Part shown: positions 25,180 through 34,857 of the stretch, piece after piece | Layout of the letters: every line of letters starts with the position of its first letter | Numbering within the stretch: position 1 is the stretch's first letter | Translations under genes and position numbers: made by a program | Notes under the pieces: generated by a model | What the model was told of the DNA's origin: nothing | Seen by the model: only the letters and a program-made list of their open reading frames with translations | Database searches by the model: none | From: Bradyrhizobium sp. CB82 | Lineage (GTDB): Bacteria; Pseudomonadota; Alphaproteobacteria; Rhizobiales; Xanthobacteraceae | Direction: 5' to 3' | Length of the DNA stretch: 64,000 nt | Assembly: GCF_029714405.1 (NCBI RefSeq) | Contig: NZ_CP121650.1 | Span: 3,229,001 to 3,293,000 of the forward strand

Positions 25180-26979
25180 CTAAGCGGTTGCGCCCAGCGC
25201 GACGGGGCTGGTCGCATGGTGCTGCAGGCGGAAAAACGAGGCGTAGCGGCCCGAGCGGCGCAGCAGCTCGTCATGCCGTCCACGCTCGACGATCTCGCCG
25301 CCCTCGACCACCAGGATCGCGTCGGCGTGCATGATGGTGTGCAGACGGTGCGCGATCACGATGGTGGTGCGGTTCCGGCAGAGATGCTCGATCGCCTCCT
25401 GCACCTGCTTCTCGGATTCGGAATCAAGCGCGGCTGTCGCTTCGTCGAGGAGGATGATCGGCGCGTTCTTGATCAGCGCCCGGGCGACGGCGATACGCTG
25501 GCGCTGGCCGCCGGAAAGCTGCGTGCCGTGCTCGCCGACCGGCGTGTCGTAGCCGAGCGGGAAGCTCATGATGAAGTCGTGGGCGCAGGCCGCCTTGGCG
25601 GCATTGATGATCTCGTCGTCGGTCGCACCAAACCTGCCGAAGGCGATGTTGTTGCGGATGGTGTCGCGGAACAGATAGACGTCCTGGCCGACATAGGCGG
25701 TTTGCCCGCGCAGCGATTTGCGCGACACCGACGCGATCGACTGGCCGTCGATCAGGATGTCGCCCTGCGTCACCTCGTAGAATCGCAGCAGCAGCGCCAG
25801 CACGGTCGACTTGCCGCCGCCGGAAGGGCCGACCAGCGCGGTGACCTTGCCGGGCTCGGCAGTGAAGCTCATGCGGTTGAGCACGGTCTCGCCTGCGCGA
25901 TAGGCGAAGCTGACGTCGTTGAGCTCGATCCGCGCGTCCGACAGCCTCAAGGCCGGTTTGTCGTCATCGGATTGCTCGCTTGCCGGGCTGTCGACGACCT
26001 CGAGCAGCATCCGGGCGCCGACGAGCTGGCTGTTGAGGTCGATGTTGAGCCGCGCCAGCCGCTTGGCCGGCTCGGTCGCCATCAGGAAGGCGGTCATGAA
26101 GGAGAAGAACTGGCCCGGGGTGGCGCCTAGCGCGACCACGCTGTAGCCGCCATAGAGCAGGCAGCCGGCGACCGCAAAGCCGCCCAGCATCTCCATCAGT
26201 GGATTGGAGCGGTTGGCGACGCGCGCCATCTTGTTGGCGTTGCGCTCGACGACGGCGATGTTCTCGTCGATGCGGCTCTGCATCGCATCTTCCAGCGTGA
26301 ACGCCTTGACCGTGCGGATGCCCTGCAGCGATTCCTGCATGGTTTCCAGAATGTCGGCGGTGCCGGTGAACTGGTTATGGGCGAGGCCCTTGATGCGCTT
26401 GACCAGCTTGCGAAGCACCAGCATCGCCGGCGGCACCGCGACGAGGCCGATGAACGACATCAGCGGATCCTGCCAGACCATCACGCCGATCATGGCGAGC
26501 AGCATCAACAGGTCGCGCCCGACGGCATTGACCAGCATGTTGAGGACGTCGGTGATGGACTTGGCGCCGGCGGTCAGGCGCGCAAGAAATTCCGAGGAGT
26601 GCCGCTCGGAGAAGAAGCCGATGCTTTCGCGCATCAGCTTGGCGAAGAGTTGCCGCTGGTTGTTGGCGAGAATGGCGTTAGAGATCTTGGTCAGGATCAC
26701 CATGTGGCCGTAGGTCGCCACGCCCTTGATGAACAAGAGGACCACCGTCACGCCGGACAGCATCGCGATGCCCGGGACGTTCTTGTCGACATAGGCCTGG
26801 TTAATGACCTGGCCGAGCACATAGGTCGCGGCTGCGGTCGCGCCGGCGGCCGCCGCCATCAGCGCGAAGGCGACGAGGTAGCGCCGCCAATAGCTGATCC
26901 CCTGCTCCATGACGAGGCGGCGAATCAGGATCGCTGCCGCATAGGGATCGTCGGTGATTTTCTTTGGAAACTGGGCCAT
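25180..26979 (-). CDS. MsbA-like ABC exporter, fused permease and ATPase
   Basis: A 599-residue half-transporter. Residues about 30-320 hold six membrane helices. The ATPase domain follows, with Walker A GPSGGGKST, signature LSGGQRQRIAVARAL and Walker B IILLDEATAALD. It dimerises and flips a lipid or drug across the inner membrane. The neighbouring LPS genes make lipid A-core export (MsbA role) plausible, but other family members export peptides or glucans. Confidence 0.9.
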   Translation of the reverse strand: MAQFPKKITDDPYAAAILIRRLVMEQGISYWRRYLVAFALMAAAAGATAAATYVLGQVINQAYVDKNVPGIAMLSGVTVVLLFIKGVATYGHMVILTKISNAILANNQRQLFAKLMRESIGFFSERHSSEFLARLTAGAKSITDVLNMLVNAVGRDLLMLLAMIGVMVWQDPLMSFIGLVAVPPAMLVLRKLVKRIKGLAHNQFTGTADILETMQESLQGIRTVKAFTLEDAMQSRIDENIAVVERNANKMARVANRSNPLMEMLGGFAVAGCLLYGGYSVVALGATPGQFFSFMTAFLMATEPAKRLARLNIDLNSQLVGARMLLEVVDSPASEQSDDDKPALRLSDARIELNDVSFAYRAGETVLNRMSFTAEPGKVTALVGPSGGGKSTVLALLLRFYEVTQGDILIDGQSIASVSRKSLRGQTAYVGQDVYLFRDTIRNNIAFGRFGATDDEIINAAKAACAHDFIMSFPLGYDTPVGEHGTQLSGGQRQRIAVARALIKNAPIILLDEATAALDSESEKQVQEAIEHLCRNRTTIVIAHRLHTIMHADAILVVEGGEIVERGRHDELLRRSGRYASFFRLQHHATSPVALGATA

Positions 26980-27098
26980 CCGTAGTCCATTGACGGCGCA
27001 AGGGGCAAACCTGCCCGCGCGTCAGGGATCGAATGGCCTCTGTGCCCGCTCAGGCAGGGTTTTTCAAGCCCAATTAAGGACTTGCAAACCTAACGATT

Positions 27099-28112
27099 CT
27101 ACGCCGAGACCGCCTGGCGTAGCTCGTCATGGCGCTCGCGGAACAGCTGTTCCTCCCATGCCAGCGCGTGGGCCGCAATGGTCTCGAGATTCTCGTATTG
27201 CGGCCTCCAGTCCAGCACGCTGCGGATGCGGCTGGTGTCGGCGACCATGGTCATGATGTCGCCGGGACGGCGCGGTGCATATTGGACCGCAAAGCTGCGC
27301 CCCGAAACGCGGCGCAGGGCATCGATGGTTTCGAGCACGGAGTAGCCGCGGCCATAGCCGCAGTTCAACGTCGTCGAGGCGCCGCCACCGCGCAGGTAAG
27401 CCAGTGCGGAGCGATGCGCTTGCGACAGATCGGTGACGTGGATGAAGTCGCGGATGCAGCTGCCGTCCGGGGTCGGATAGTCGGTGCCGAACACGTCGAT
27501 CTTGGCGCGCTGGCCGGTCGCGGCCTCGACCGCGATCTTGAACAGGTTCGTGGCGCCGACGGAGGCAAGCCCGATGCGGGCCTGCGGGTCGGCGCCGGCC
27601 ACGTTGAAGTAGCGCAGCACGACAAATTGCATGCCGTAGGCCGAGGCGACGTCGTGCAGCATGATCTCGGTCATCAGCTTCGACGAGCCGTAAGGCGAGA
27701 GCGGCCGCGTCGGCGCGTGCTCGGGCACCGGCACCCGGTCCGGATTGCCGTAGACGGCGGCCGTCGACGAGAAGATGAATCGGTTGATGCCGCGCTTGAC
27801 TGCGACGTTGAGCAGGTTGCGCGCAGTCATGAAGTTGTTGCGGTAGTAGCCGAGCGGGTCGTGCATCGAGTCCGGCACCACGACCGAGCCTGCGAAATGG
27901 ACGATGCTCTCGATGTTGTGCTGGGCGATCACGCCTTCGAGCAGGTTCTCGTCGCCGGCATCGCCGATGAACAGCGGCACGCCTTCCGGCAGGTAAGCGG
28001 AAAAGCCGGTGGAGAGATCGTCGATCACGACGACGTCCTCGCCGGCTTCCGCCAGCGCCAGAACGGTGTGACTTCCGATGTAGCCGGCGCCGCCGGTGAC
28101 AAGCACGGTCAT
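27099..28112 (-). CDS. galE: UDP-glucose 4-epimerase GalE
   Basis: A 337-residue NAD-dependent epimerase that interconverts UDP-glucose and UDP-galactose for polysaccharide synthesis. It has the NAD motif TGGAGYIGSH, Ser in FSSTAAVYG and the catalytic Tyr/Lys in YGSSKLMTE. Length matches the family. It diverges from the glycosyltransferase at 28240 over a 127-base gap. Confidence 0.93.
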   Translation of the reverse strand: MTVLVTGGAGYIGSHTVLALAEAGEDVVVIDDLSTGFSAYLPEGVPLFIGDAGDENLLEGVIAQHNIESIVHFAGSVVVPDSMHDPLGYYRNNFMTARNLLNVAVKRGINRFIFSSTAAVYGNPDRVPVPEHAPTRPLSPYGSSKLMTEIMLHDVASAYGMQFVVLRYFNVAGADPQARIGLASVGATNLFKIAVEAATGQRAKIDVFGTDYPTPDGSCIRDFIHVTDLSQAHRSALAYLRGGGASTTLNCGYGRGYSVLETIDALRRVSGRSFAVQYAPRRPGDIMTMVADTSRIRSVLDWRPQYENLETIAAHALAWEEQLFRERHDELRQAVSA

Positions 28113-28239
28113 GATCTCACCCGTCTTCCGATCATCCGATGATGCTAACGTTTGCCTGGTGAAGAGGGGGTATCGGCGCGGCTGAACTGGTCACTATGCT
28201 TAATGTTGCGTATAGGAGCCTCACGAAACGGAGCGTGAC

Positions 28240-29277
28240 GTGGCCAATTTCCCGGGCGATCTCGAACTGATCGTGCCAAATCTGCACAGGCGCTATTCCG
28301 GTGTGACCGCGACCAACCGGATGGTCGCGCCGCGCCTGGCAAAGCTGTTCCGCGCCGCATGGCTCGGCTCGGATGCGCCGGAGGGGATCGCGCGCTTGAG
28401 CATTGCCGGTTTCCTGAAACTATGGCGCCGGCGAGCGCCGCTGATCTGGCACGCGCGGCGCAACAACGAGATGATCGCGGGCGTGCTCCTGCGCGCGCTC
28501 GGCTGGCCGTTGAAGCTCGTATTCACATCGGCTGCGCAGCGCCATCATAGCTGGATCACGCGTTGGCTGATCCGGCGGATGGATGCGATCATCGCGACGT
28601 CAGACATCTCGGCATCGTTCCTGAAAGTGAAGGCGACGGTGATTCCGCATGGCGTCGACACCGACGTCTATGCGCCGCCGCAGGATCGCGCCGCGGCGTT
28701 TGCGGAAGTCGCGCTGCCGGGCCGCTACGCCATCGGCTGCTTCGGCCGCGTGCGCGCGCAGAAGGGCAGCGATGTCTTCGTCGATGCGATGTGCCGCCTG
28801 TTGCCGCGCTATCCGGACTTCACCGCCGTCATCGTCGGCGCGATCACGCCGGAGCAGATGCCGTTCGCGAACGATCTCAAAAAGCGGATCGAGGCCGCCG
28901 GCCTCCAAGCGCGCGTCGTCATCACCGGCGAGTTGCCGATCGAAGAGGTGCAGCGCTGGTATCAGCGGTTGACGATCTACGCCTTCACCTCGCGCAACGA
29001 AGGCTTTGGCCTGACGCTGATCGAGGCGATGGCGACGGGCAGCGCGCTTGTGGCCTCACGCGCCGGCGCGGCCGAGCTCGTGGTCGAGGATGGCGCCACC
29101 GGTGTGCTGGCACCGCCGGGCGATGCGGACGCCCTGGTCGCCGCGCTCGAGCCCTTGATGCGTGATCCGGCCGCGGCGCTCGCGATGGGCGCGCGCGGAC
29201 GGGCGCGGGTGCTCGAACGGTTCAGCCTCGATGCCGAGGCGGGGCGGATCGGGGAGGTCTATCGTCCGCTGCTCTGA
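28240..29277 (+). CDS. glycosyltransferase family 4, probable LPS core transferase
   Basis: A 345-residue GT-B glycosyltransferase with a GTG start. The donor-binding half carries YAIGCFGRVRAQKGSDVFVD and the E-x7-E motif in RNEGFGLTLIEAMATG. It resembles the rhizobial core mannosyltransferase LpcC in length and layout. No signal or membrane helix; it should act at the cytoplasmic face. The acceptor is inferred from nearby waaF and heptose genes. Confidence 0.85.
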   Translation: MANFPGDLELIVPNLHRRYSGVTATNRMVAPRLAKLFRAAWLGSDAPEGIARLSIAGFLKLWRRRAPLIWHARRNNEMIAGVLLRALGWPLKLVFTSAAQRHHSWITRWLIRRMDAIIATSDISASFLKVKATVIPHGVDTDVYAPPQDRAAAFAEVALPGRYAIGCFGRVRAQKGSDVFVDAMCRLLPRYPDFTAVIVGAITPEQMPFANDLKKRIEAAGLQARVVITGELPIEEVQRWYQRLTIYAFTSRNEGFGLTLIEAMATGSALVASRAGAAELVVEDGATGVLAPPGDADALVAALEPLMRDPAAALAMGARGRARVLERFSLDAEAGRIGEVYRPLL

Positions 29278-29339
29278 ACCGGCGCCGTCTTGACACATTG
29301 TTCATGTTTTGTTCTTAACCTGGCTATCCCTGAGTGGAG

Positions 29340-29633
29340 ATGGCCATGGACAATCGCATCAACGAAATACGAAGACTTATCAGGGCGCTACGCGTGAGCA
29401 TGCTCGAGGCTGAGGCGATCATGCGGGACCAGATCAACCGGGGTGACAGCTGCGCCTTCGTGGCCGAGGAGATCATGAAGATGCGCTCGGTCATGAGCCT
29501 GCTCGTCGAGGAGCGAACGACGCTCGGAGATACCGATCCCATTCTCGTCAAGAGCTTCTTCCTTCCCCGGCGCCCGCTGGCAGAGAGGCCTGTTGCCCGG
29601 CCGGTCAGGCGCGTGCTCGTTGGGAGGACCTGA
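29340..29633 (+). CDS. hypothetical protein, about 97 residues
   Basis: A mainly helical product (MDNRINEIRRLIRALRVSML, then EEIMKMRSVMSLLVEER) with a basic C-terminus. Starts at 29334 (GTG), 29340 and 29346 are all possible. A TTGACA box at 29291-29296 may be its -35. The sequence just after the stop stays codon-like in a different frame (WEDLRRQERLKYFSASFG, ending at a TAG near 29743), so the C-terminus may be frameshifted. Function unknown. Confidence 0.6.
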   Translation: MAMDNRINEIRRLIRALRVSMLEAEAIMRDQINRGDSCAFVAEEIMKMRSVMSLLVEERTTLGDTDPILVKSFFLPRRPLAERPVARPVRRVLVGRT

Positions 29634-29754
29634 GAAGGCAGGAGAGGCTGAAATATTTCTCCGCGTCGTTCGGCGCCGCCGGGAAGAAGGCCGTCAAGAA
29701 GGGGGCAGCAGCCGGAAGACGGAGGAGAGACAAACTGAGCCGCTAGTGCCCCTG

Positions 29755-30825
29755 TCAGGTCATTGCCCGCGCGCCGCTTTCGCTGAGCACGCGCTGCGCG
29801 ATGGCGACGACCTCGGAGGCCGCGATGTCGCGCATGCAGCGATGGTCGTTCATCCGGCAGATCGTGCTCTGGCAGGGCTGGCAGGAGAGGATCGACTTGT
29901 TCTGCACGACGGTGGCGGCGAGGCCGTTGAGCGGCGCCCAGAGGTAGGGACTGGTCGGGCCGAAGATACCCATGGTCGGCGTGCCCAGCGCGGCTGCGAT
30001 ATGCATCAGCCCGGAATCATTGGAGATGGCAACGCCGGCCGCCGCCATCGCGAGCACGCCATTGCGCAAGTCCGTGCCGGTCAGGTCGCGCACGCGCGGC
30101 CCGCCGGCAGCGACGATCTCCTGGGCCATGGCCTTCTCGCCAGGGCCGCCGACCACCCAGACATCCAGGCCCTTTTCCACAAACTGGCGGGCGGCATCGG
30201 GATAGTAGGTCCAGCGCTTGGAGGCGCCGACCGATCCGGGGCCCAATGCGACCGCGGTGACCCCGGTCAGGCCGTTCGCCTGGCGCCAGCGCGCGACCTC
30301 CTCGGGCGGGGCCCGCAGCTCCGGAACCGGCCATTCCGGGGGCAGTGGTGCGCCCTCAGGCTGGGCAAGCGAGGCGTTCTTGTCGATGAAGCGCGGGAGC
30401 CGCTTCTCGCCCCAACGCCAGCGGTTGATCAGGCCGAACCGGAACTCGCCGACGAAGCCGACCCGTTCGGGGATACCGGCCAGCGCCGGCGCGATGGCCG
30501 CCTTCCAGGTCCGCGGCAGCACCAGCGCCGTGCCATACTTCCGCTCGCGCAGCAGCTTTGCGAGGCCGAATTGCCGGTTAGCTGCGAGCCGGCTGCGCGG
30601 CAGGTCCCAGACGATCCCCTCGCGTACGCCCGGCATGTAATCGACCAGGGGAGCGCAGAGCGGGGTGGTCAGGAGGTCGATCGGCCGATTCGGCCAGCGC
30701 TCGTTCAAGACCCGCACCACGGTGTGGCCGCGAACGAAATCGCCGATCCACATGTAGGGCACGATCAGGATCGGGCGCTTGTCGGCCGGATCCTCAAATC
30801 CACTAAATTGCGAATCTGTGTTCAT
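29755..30825 (-). CDS. waaF: ADP-heptose:LPS heptosyltransferase II WaaF
   Basis: A 356-residue family 9 glycosyltransferase. Typical features are ILIVPYMWIGDFV at the N-terminus (a variant of the phosphate-binding GD motif), ALGPGSVGASKRWTYYPDAA and the donor motif SNDSGLMHIAAALGTPTMGIFGPTSP. It adds a heptose to the inner core on the cytoplasmic side of the inner membrane. It is divergent from hldD, which makes its sugar donor. Confidence 0.92.
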   Translation of the reverse strand: MNTDSQFSGFEDPADKRPILIVPYMWIGDFVRGHTVVRVLNERWPNRPIDLLTTPLCAPLVDYMPGVREGIVWDLPRSRLAANRQFGLAKLLRERKYGTALVLPRTWKAAIAPALAGIPERVGFVGEFRFGLINRWRWGEKRLPRFIDKNASLAQPEGAPLPPEWPVPELRAPPEEVARWRQANGLTGVTAVALGPGSVGASKRWTYYPDAARQFVEKGLDVWVVGGPGEKAMAQEIVAAGGPRVRDLTGTDLRNGVLAMAAAGVAISNDSGLMHIAAALGTPTMGIFGPTSPYLWAPLNGLAATVVQNKSILSCQPCQSTICRMNDHRCMRDIAASEVVAIAQRVLSESGARAMT

Positions 30826-31012
30826 TTCTTAAAGGGAGCCCAAGCAATGTCGATAGCGTCCGTTCGGTAGCCGCTCTGCACAGGCAGGTAAAGGCGGGAC
30901 AGTTCCGATCCAAAACCGCTTACACTTTGGCGGATCATGCGCTACGGCAGGGGCTTGCGACGGGTTATTGGGCAGTCGCGCTGAATTTGGCAAATCGGGC
31001 AGGGACGGTGGA

Positions 31013-31993
31013 ATGTTGCTGGTGACCGGCGGGGCCGGTTTTATCGGGTCGAACGTCGTGGCGGCGCTCAATGATGCGGGCCGCAGCGACGTGGTGGTCT
31101 GCGACCTCCTCGGCCACGAGGGCAAATGGCGCAATCTCGCCAAGCGACAGCTTGCCGATGTCGTGCCGCCGGCCGAGCTGATTGACTGGCTGAATGGGCG
31201 CAGGCTCGACGCCGTGGTTCACCTCGGGGCCATTTCCTCGACCACCGCAACCGATGGCGATCTCGTCATCGAGACCAATTTCCGCCTCTCGATGCGCCTT
31301 CTCAACTGGTGCGCGGCGAATGCTGTGCCGTTCATCTATGCCTCGTCGGCCGCCACCTATGGCGACGGTGAGCAAGGCTTTGGCGACGACGCATCGCTCG
31401 CCGCGCTGAAGACATTGCGGCCGATGAACCTCTACGGCTGGAGCAAGCATCTGTTCGATCTCGCCGTTGCCGAGCGCCTCGCGCGCGGCGAAAACCTGCC
31501 GCCGCAATGGGCGGGGCTGAAATTCTTCAACGTGTTCGGTCCGAACGAGTATCACAAGGGCACGATGATGAGCGTGCTGGCGCGCCGCTTCGATGACATC
31601 AGGGCCGGCCGCATCGTGCAATTGTTCAAGTCGCATCGCGAGGGCATCGCCGACGGCGACCAGCGGCGCGATTTCATCTATGTCGACGACGTCGTGCGGG
31701 TCATCATGTGGCTCCTGGCAACGCCCTCGGTCTCCGGACTCTTCAACGTCGGAACCGGCAAAGCGCGCAGCTTCAAGGATCTGATCCTCGCGGCCTACGC
31801 CGCGCTCGGCAGCAAGCCCAACATCGAATACATCGACATGCCCGAGGCGATCCGCGGCAGCTATCAGTATTTCACCCAGAGCGAGGTCGATCGCCTGTGC
31901 CGCGCCGGCTACAACGGCGGTTTCACGGCGCTCGAAGATGCAGTGAAGGCCTATGTCGGGGGCTACCTTGACCGGCCCGACCGTTTCCGCTGA
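31013..31993 (+). CDS. hldD: ADP-L-glycero-D-manno-heptose 6-epimerase HldD
   Basis: A 326-residue SDR-type epimerase making the L,D-heptose donor for WaaF. It has [10 protein letters not shown] at the start, Ser in [11 protein letters not shown], the active-site Tyr/Lys in NLYGWSKH and [13 protein letters not shown], all typical of HldD. The start at 31013 puts the dinucleotide motif at residue 4. The hldE start is 13 bases after the stop. Confidence 0.94.
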   Translation: MLLVTGGAGFIGSNVVAALNDAGRSDVVVCDLLGHEGKWRNLAKRQLADVVPPAELIDWLNGRRLDAVVHLGAISSTTATDGDLVIETNFRLSMRLLNWCAANAVPFIYASSAATYGDGEQGFGDDASLAALKTLRPMNLYGWSKHLFDLAVAERLARGENLPPQWAGLKFFNVFGPNEYHKGTMMSVLARRFDDIRAGRIVQLFKSHREGIADGDQRRDFIYVDDVVRVIMWLLATPSVSGLFNVGTGKARSFKDLILAAYAALGSKPNIEYIDMPEAIRGSYQYFTQSEVDRLCRAGYNGGFTALEDAVKAYVGGYLDRPDRFR

Positions 31994-32006
31994 GGCGTTG
32001 AGGACC

Positions 32007-33491
32007 ATGCAAACGCCGATCTTCGATTTCGATACGCTCGCGGAGGCCATCGCCGGCCGCACCGTGCTTTGCATCGGCGATCTCATGCTCGATGAGTTCG
32101 TCTATGGCGAGGTGTCGCGGATTTCGCCGGAGGCGCCGGCGCCCGTTATCGCCGCGCAGCGCAGCGAGACCCATATCGGCGGCGCCGGCAACGTGGCGCG
32201 CAACGTCGTCTCCCTCGGCGCGCGCTGCATCTTCGCCGCGCTCGTCGGCGAGGACGACGCGGGTGCGCGGCTCAAGGCAGCGCTTTCGGAGGTCGCCGGT
32301 GTCGAAAGCGTGCTGGTGTGCGATCCATCGCGCCCCACGACGCGCAAGATGCGCTTCGTCTCCGAGCATTTTTCCACTCACATGCTGCGCGCCGACTGGG
32401 AGCAGGCGACGCCGGCCTCCACCGAGATCGAGCTGAAGCTGATCGAGGCGATCCTGCCGCAGCTTCCCCGCGCCGACATCGTTCTGCTCTCCGACTACGC
32501 CAAGGGCGTCCTGACCGCGCGCGTGATCCGCAACGTGATCGACGCCGCGCGAAAGCTCGGCAAGCGCGTGATCGTCGATCCCAAGAGCCCGAACTGGGCG
32601 ATCTATCGCGGCGCCAGCCTGCTCACGCCCAACCGCAAGGAGTTTGCCGAGGCGACCCGCAGCCGCGCCGACACGGTCGATGATATCGCCGAGGCGGCGC
32701 AGGACGTGATGCGGCTTGCCGATTGCGAAGCGATCCTGGTGACGCGAAGCGAGCACGGCATGACGCTGGTGCCGCGCCAGGGCGAAGCCGTGCACGTGCC
32801 GGCCTATCCGGTGAAGGTGCGCGACGTCTCGGGCGCCGGCGACACCGTCTCGGCGGCGCTTGCCGCGACGCTCGCGGCAGGTGCCGATTGGGACACGTCG
32901 CTGCGCATGGCCAGCGCCGCGGCTGCGGTTGCGGTCGGCAAGCAGGGCACTGCGAGCGTGAGCGCGGCCGAGCTGCGGCGAAAGATCCTGCCGCATGCCT
33001 ATCTTGCGGCCGAGGAGAAGATCGTGCTCGCGCCTGGTGCGCTTGCCGCACAGCTTGCGGACTGGCGCAAGCAGGGCTTGCGCGTCGGCTTCACCAATGG
33101 CTGTTTCGACATCCTGCATCCCGGCCACGTCAAGGTGCTGACCGCAGCGCGCGCCGCCTGTGACCGCCTCGTCGTCGGCTTGAACAGCGATGCCTCGGTG
33201 CGCCGGCTGAAGGGCGAGGACCGGCCGGTGCAGAACGAGCGCGCGCGGGCCGAGGTGCTGGCGGCGCTCGAAGCCGTCGACCTGGTCGTCATCTTCGAAG
33301 AGGATACGCCGATCAATCTGATCACCGACATCAAGCCGAGCGTGCTGGTGAAGGGGGGCGACTATACCCGCGAGCAGGTGGTCGGCTATGACGTCGTCGA
33401 AGCCGCGGGCGGAACGGTGGTGCTGGTCGATATCCTCAGGGGATTCAGCACGACCGCTCTCGTCAACCGGGCGCGGGGAGGGACGACGTGA
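32007..33491 (+). CDS. hldE: bifunctional heptose 7-phosphate kinase / heptose 1-phosphate adenylyltransferase HldE
   Basis: A 494-residue two-domain enzyme. Residues about 1-330 form a PfkB-type kinase ([15 protein letters not shown], and the anion-hole motif [15 protein letters not shown]). Residues about 355-494 form a nucleotidyltransferase ([16 protein letters not shown]). It performs two steps of ADP-heptose synthesis. The start at 32007 follows GAGG. The stop overlaps the next gene's GTG by four bases. Confidence 0.95.
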   Translation: MQTPIFDFDTLAEAIAGRTVLCIGDLMLDEFVYGEVSRISPEAPAPVIAAQRSETHIGGAGNVARNVVSLGARCIFAALVGEDDAGARLKAALSEVAGVESVLVCDPSRPTTRKMRFVSEHFSTHMLRADWEQATPASTEIELKLIEAILPQLPRADIVLLSDYAKGVLTARVIRNVIDAARKLGKRVIVDPKSPNWAIYRGASLLTPNRKEFAEATRSRADTVDDIAEAAQDVMRLADCEAILVTRSEHGMTLVPRQGEAVHVPAYPVKVRDVSGAGDTVSAALAATLAAGADWDTSLRMASAAAAVAVGKQGTASVSAAELRRKILPHAYLAAEEKIVLAPGALAAQLADWRKQGLRVGFTNGCFDILHPGHVKVLTAARAACDRLVVGLNSDASVRRLKGEDRPVQNERARAEVLAALEAVDLVVIFEEDTPINLITDIKPSVLVKGGDYTREQVVGYDVVEAAGGTVVLVDILRGFSTTALVNRARGGTT

Positions 33492-34774
33492 CGGCGCTGA
33501 CGCGGGAAACAACCGGCGCGATGATGCTGCGCCGCCTGCGGAGCCCGGCCGCATGGGCCGAGACCGTGGACCTGTTCGCCGTCCTGACCGCGGCCTCGCT
33601 GCCGTGGTCGACATCGCTGGCCGCGATCTTCAATGCCCTCATGCTCGTCTGCATGGTGCCGTTTCTCGACGTCAGGGATTTCGTGCAATCCCTGAAGCGG
33701 CCGATCTGTGCGGCGCCGATCGCGCTGGTCCTGCTCGCGCTGGTCGGAATGCTGTGGTCGGATGCGGCGTGGGGTGCGCGGCTTTATGCCGTAAACCCGA
33801 CCGTCAAGCTGCTCGTGCTCCCGGTCCTGCTCTATCATTTCGAGCGCTCCCCGCGCGGACAATGGGTGTTCGTCGCCTTCCTCGTCTCCTGCGCGCTGTT
33901 GTCGGTGATGTCCTGGCTGGTCGCGTTCAATCCGGCACTCTCGATCAAGCCTGGAAATGTCGAGCGCGGCATCTTCGTCAAGAACTACATCGACCAGAGC
34001 CAGGAATTCACGCTGTGCGCGGTCGCGCTCGCCTACCCGGTCGTGATGCTGCTGCGTGAAAAGAGATATTGGCTCGCCACGCTGCTCACGGCGCTGGCGC
34101 TGAGCTTCTTCGTCAACATGGCCTTCGTTGTCGTCTCGCGTACCGCGCTCGTCACCGTCCCGATCATGCTGGCTGTGTTTGCGTTTTTGCATCTGCAATG
34201 GCGCAGCATCCTGGTCATCTGTGGCGCTCTCGTCGTTTTCGGGCTGCTGGCGTGGCAGTCCTCGCCCCAACTGCGCAGGACCGCCGATACCTTCTCCAGC
34301 GACTACCGTCTCTACAAGGAGCAGGGCATTCCGACCTCCATGGGGCTTCGAATCGAATTCTGGCGGAAATCGCTGGGCTTCTTCGCGGAGGCGCCGATCA
34401 TGGGGCACGGCACCGGTTCGACGCGCGGATTGTTCGAGCAGGTCGCCACCCCCAGTGGGCACTACCAGGCTTCCGCCGAGGTGATCGGCAATCCCCATAA
34501 CCAGACGCTGAACGTCGCGGTGCAATGGGGCGTCATCGGCATCGTCGTTCTCTACGCGATCTGGCTCGTGCATCTCCTGCTGTTTCGCGGCGACGGACTT
34601 GCCAACTGGATCGGCTTGTTGGTCGTCGTCCAGAATATCTTCACGTCGCTCTTCAACTCCCATCTGTTCGACTTTCACGAGGGCTGGATGTACGTCATCG
34701 GCGTCGGCGTTGCCGGCGGCATGGTGATCCGCGCGCGGCAAGCTCGGCCAAAGGTGGGGGAAGCTGGTTCCTGA
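33488..34774 (+). CDS. O-antigen ligase-like polytopic membrane protein
   Basis: A 428-residue protein with about ten or more membrane segments and a large loop (around residues 255-340) containing [20 protein letters not shown] and [14 protein letters not shown], as in the Wzy_C/WaaL family. Ligases move O-antigen from undecaprenyl diphosphate to the lipid A core in the periplasm. GTG start coupled to hldE. An O-antigen polymerase is the alternative, as sequence alone separates them poorly. Confidence 0.85.
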   Translation: MTALTRETTGAMMLRRLRSPAAWAETVDLFAVLTAASLPWSTSLAAIFNALMLVCMVPFLDVRDFVQSLKRPICAAPIALVLLALVGMLWSDAAWGARLYAVNPTVKLLVLPVLLYHFERSPRGQWVFVAFLVSCALLSVMSWLVAFNPALSIKPGNVERGIFVKNYIDQSQEFTLCAVALAYPVVMLLREKRYWLATLLTALALSFFVNMAFVVVSRTALVTVPIMLAVFAFLHLQWRSILVICGALVVFGLLAWQSSPQLRRTADTFSSDYRLYKEQGIPTSMGLRIEFWRKSLGFFAEAPIMGHGTGSTRGLFEQVATPSGHYQASAEVIGNPHNQTLNVAVQWGVIGIVVLYAIWLVHLLLFRGDGLANWIGLLVVVQNIFTSLFNSHLFDFHEGWMYVIGVGVAGGMVIRARQARPKVGEAGS

Positions 34775-34857
34775 GCTCTCTCGCTGCTGGCAAGTCTTGA
34801 CGAGATGGGCTATCAGCGCGGTCAGGTTGTAGACAACTGGATATCATCGGTCTGCGG

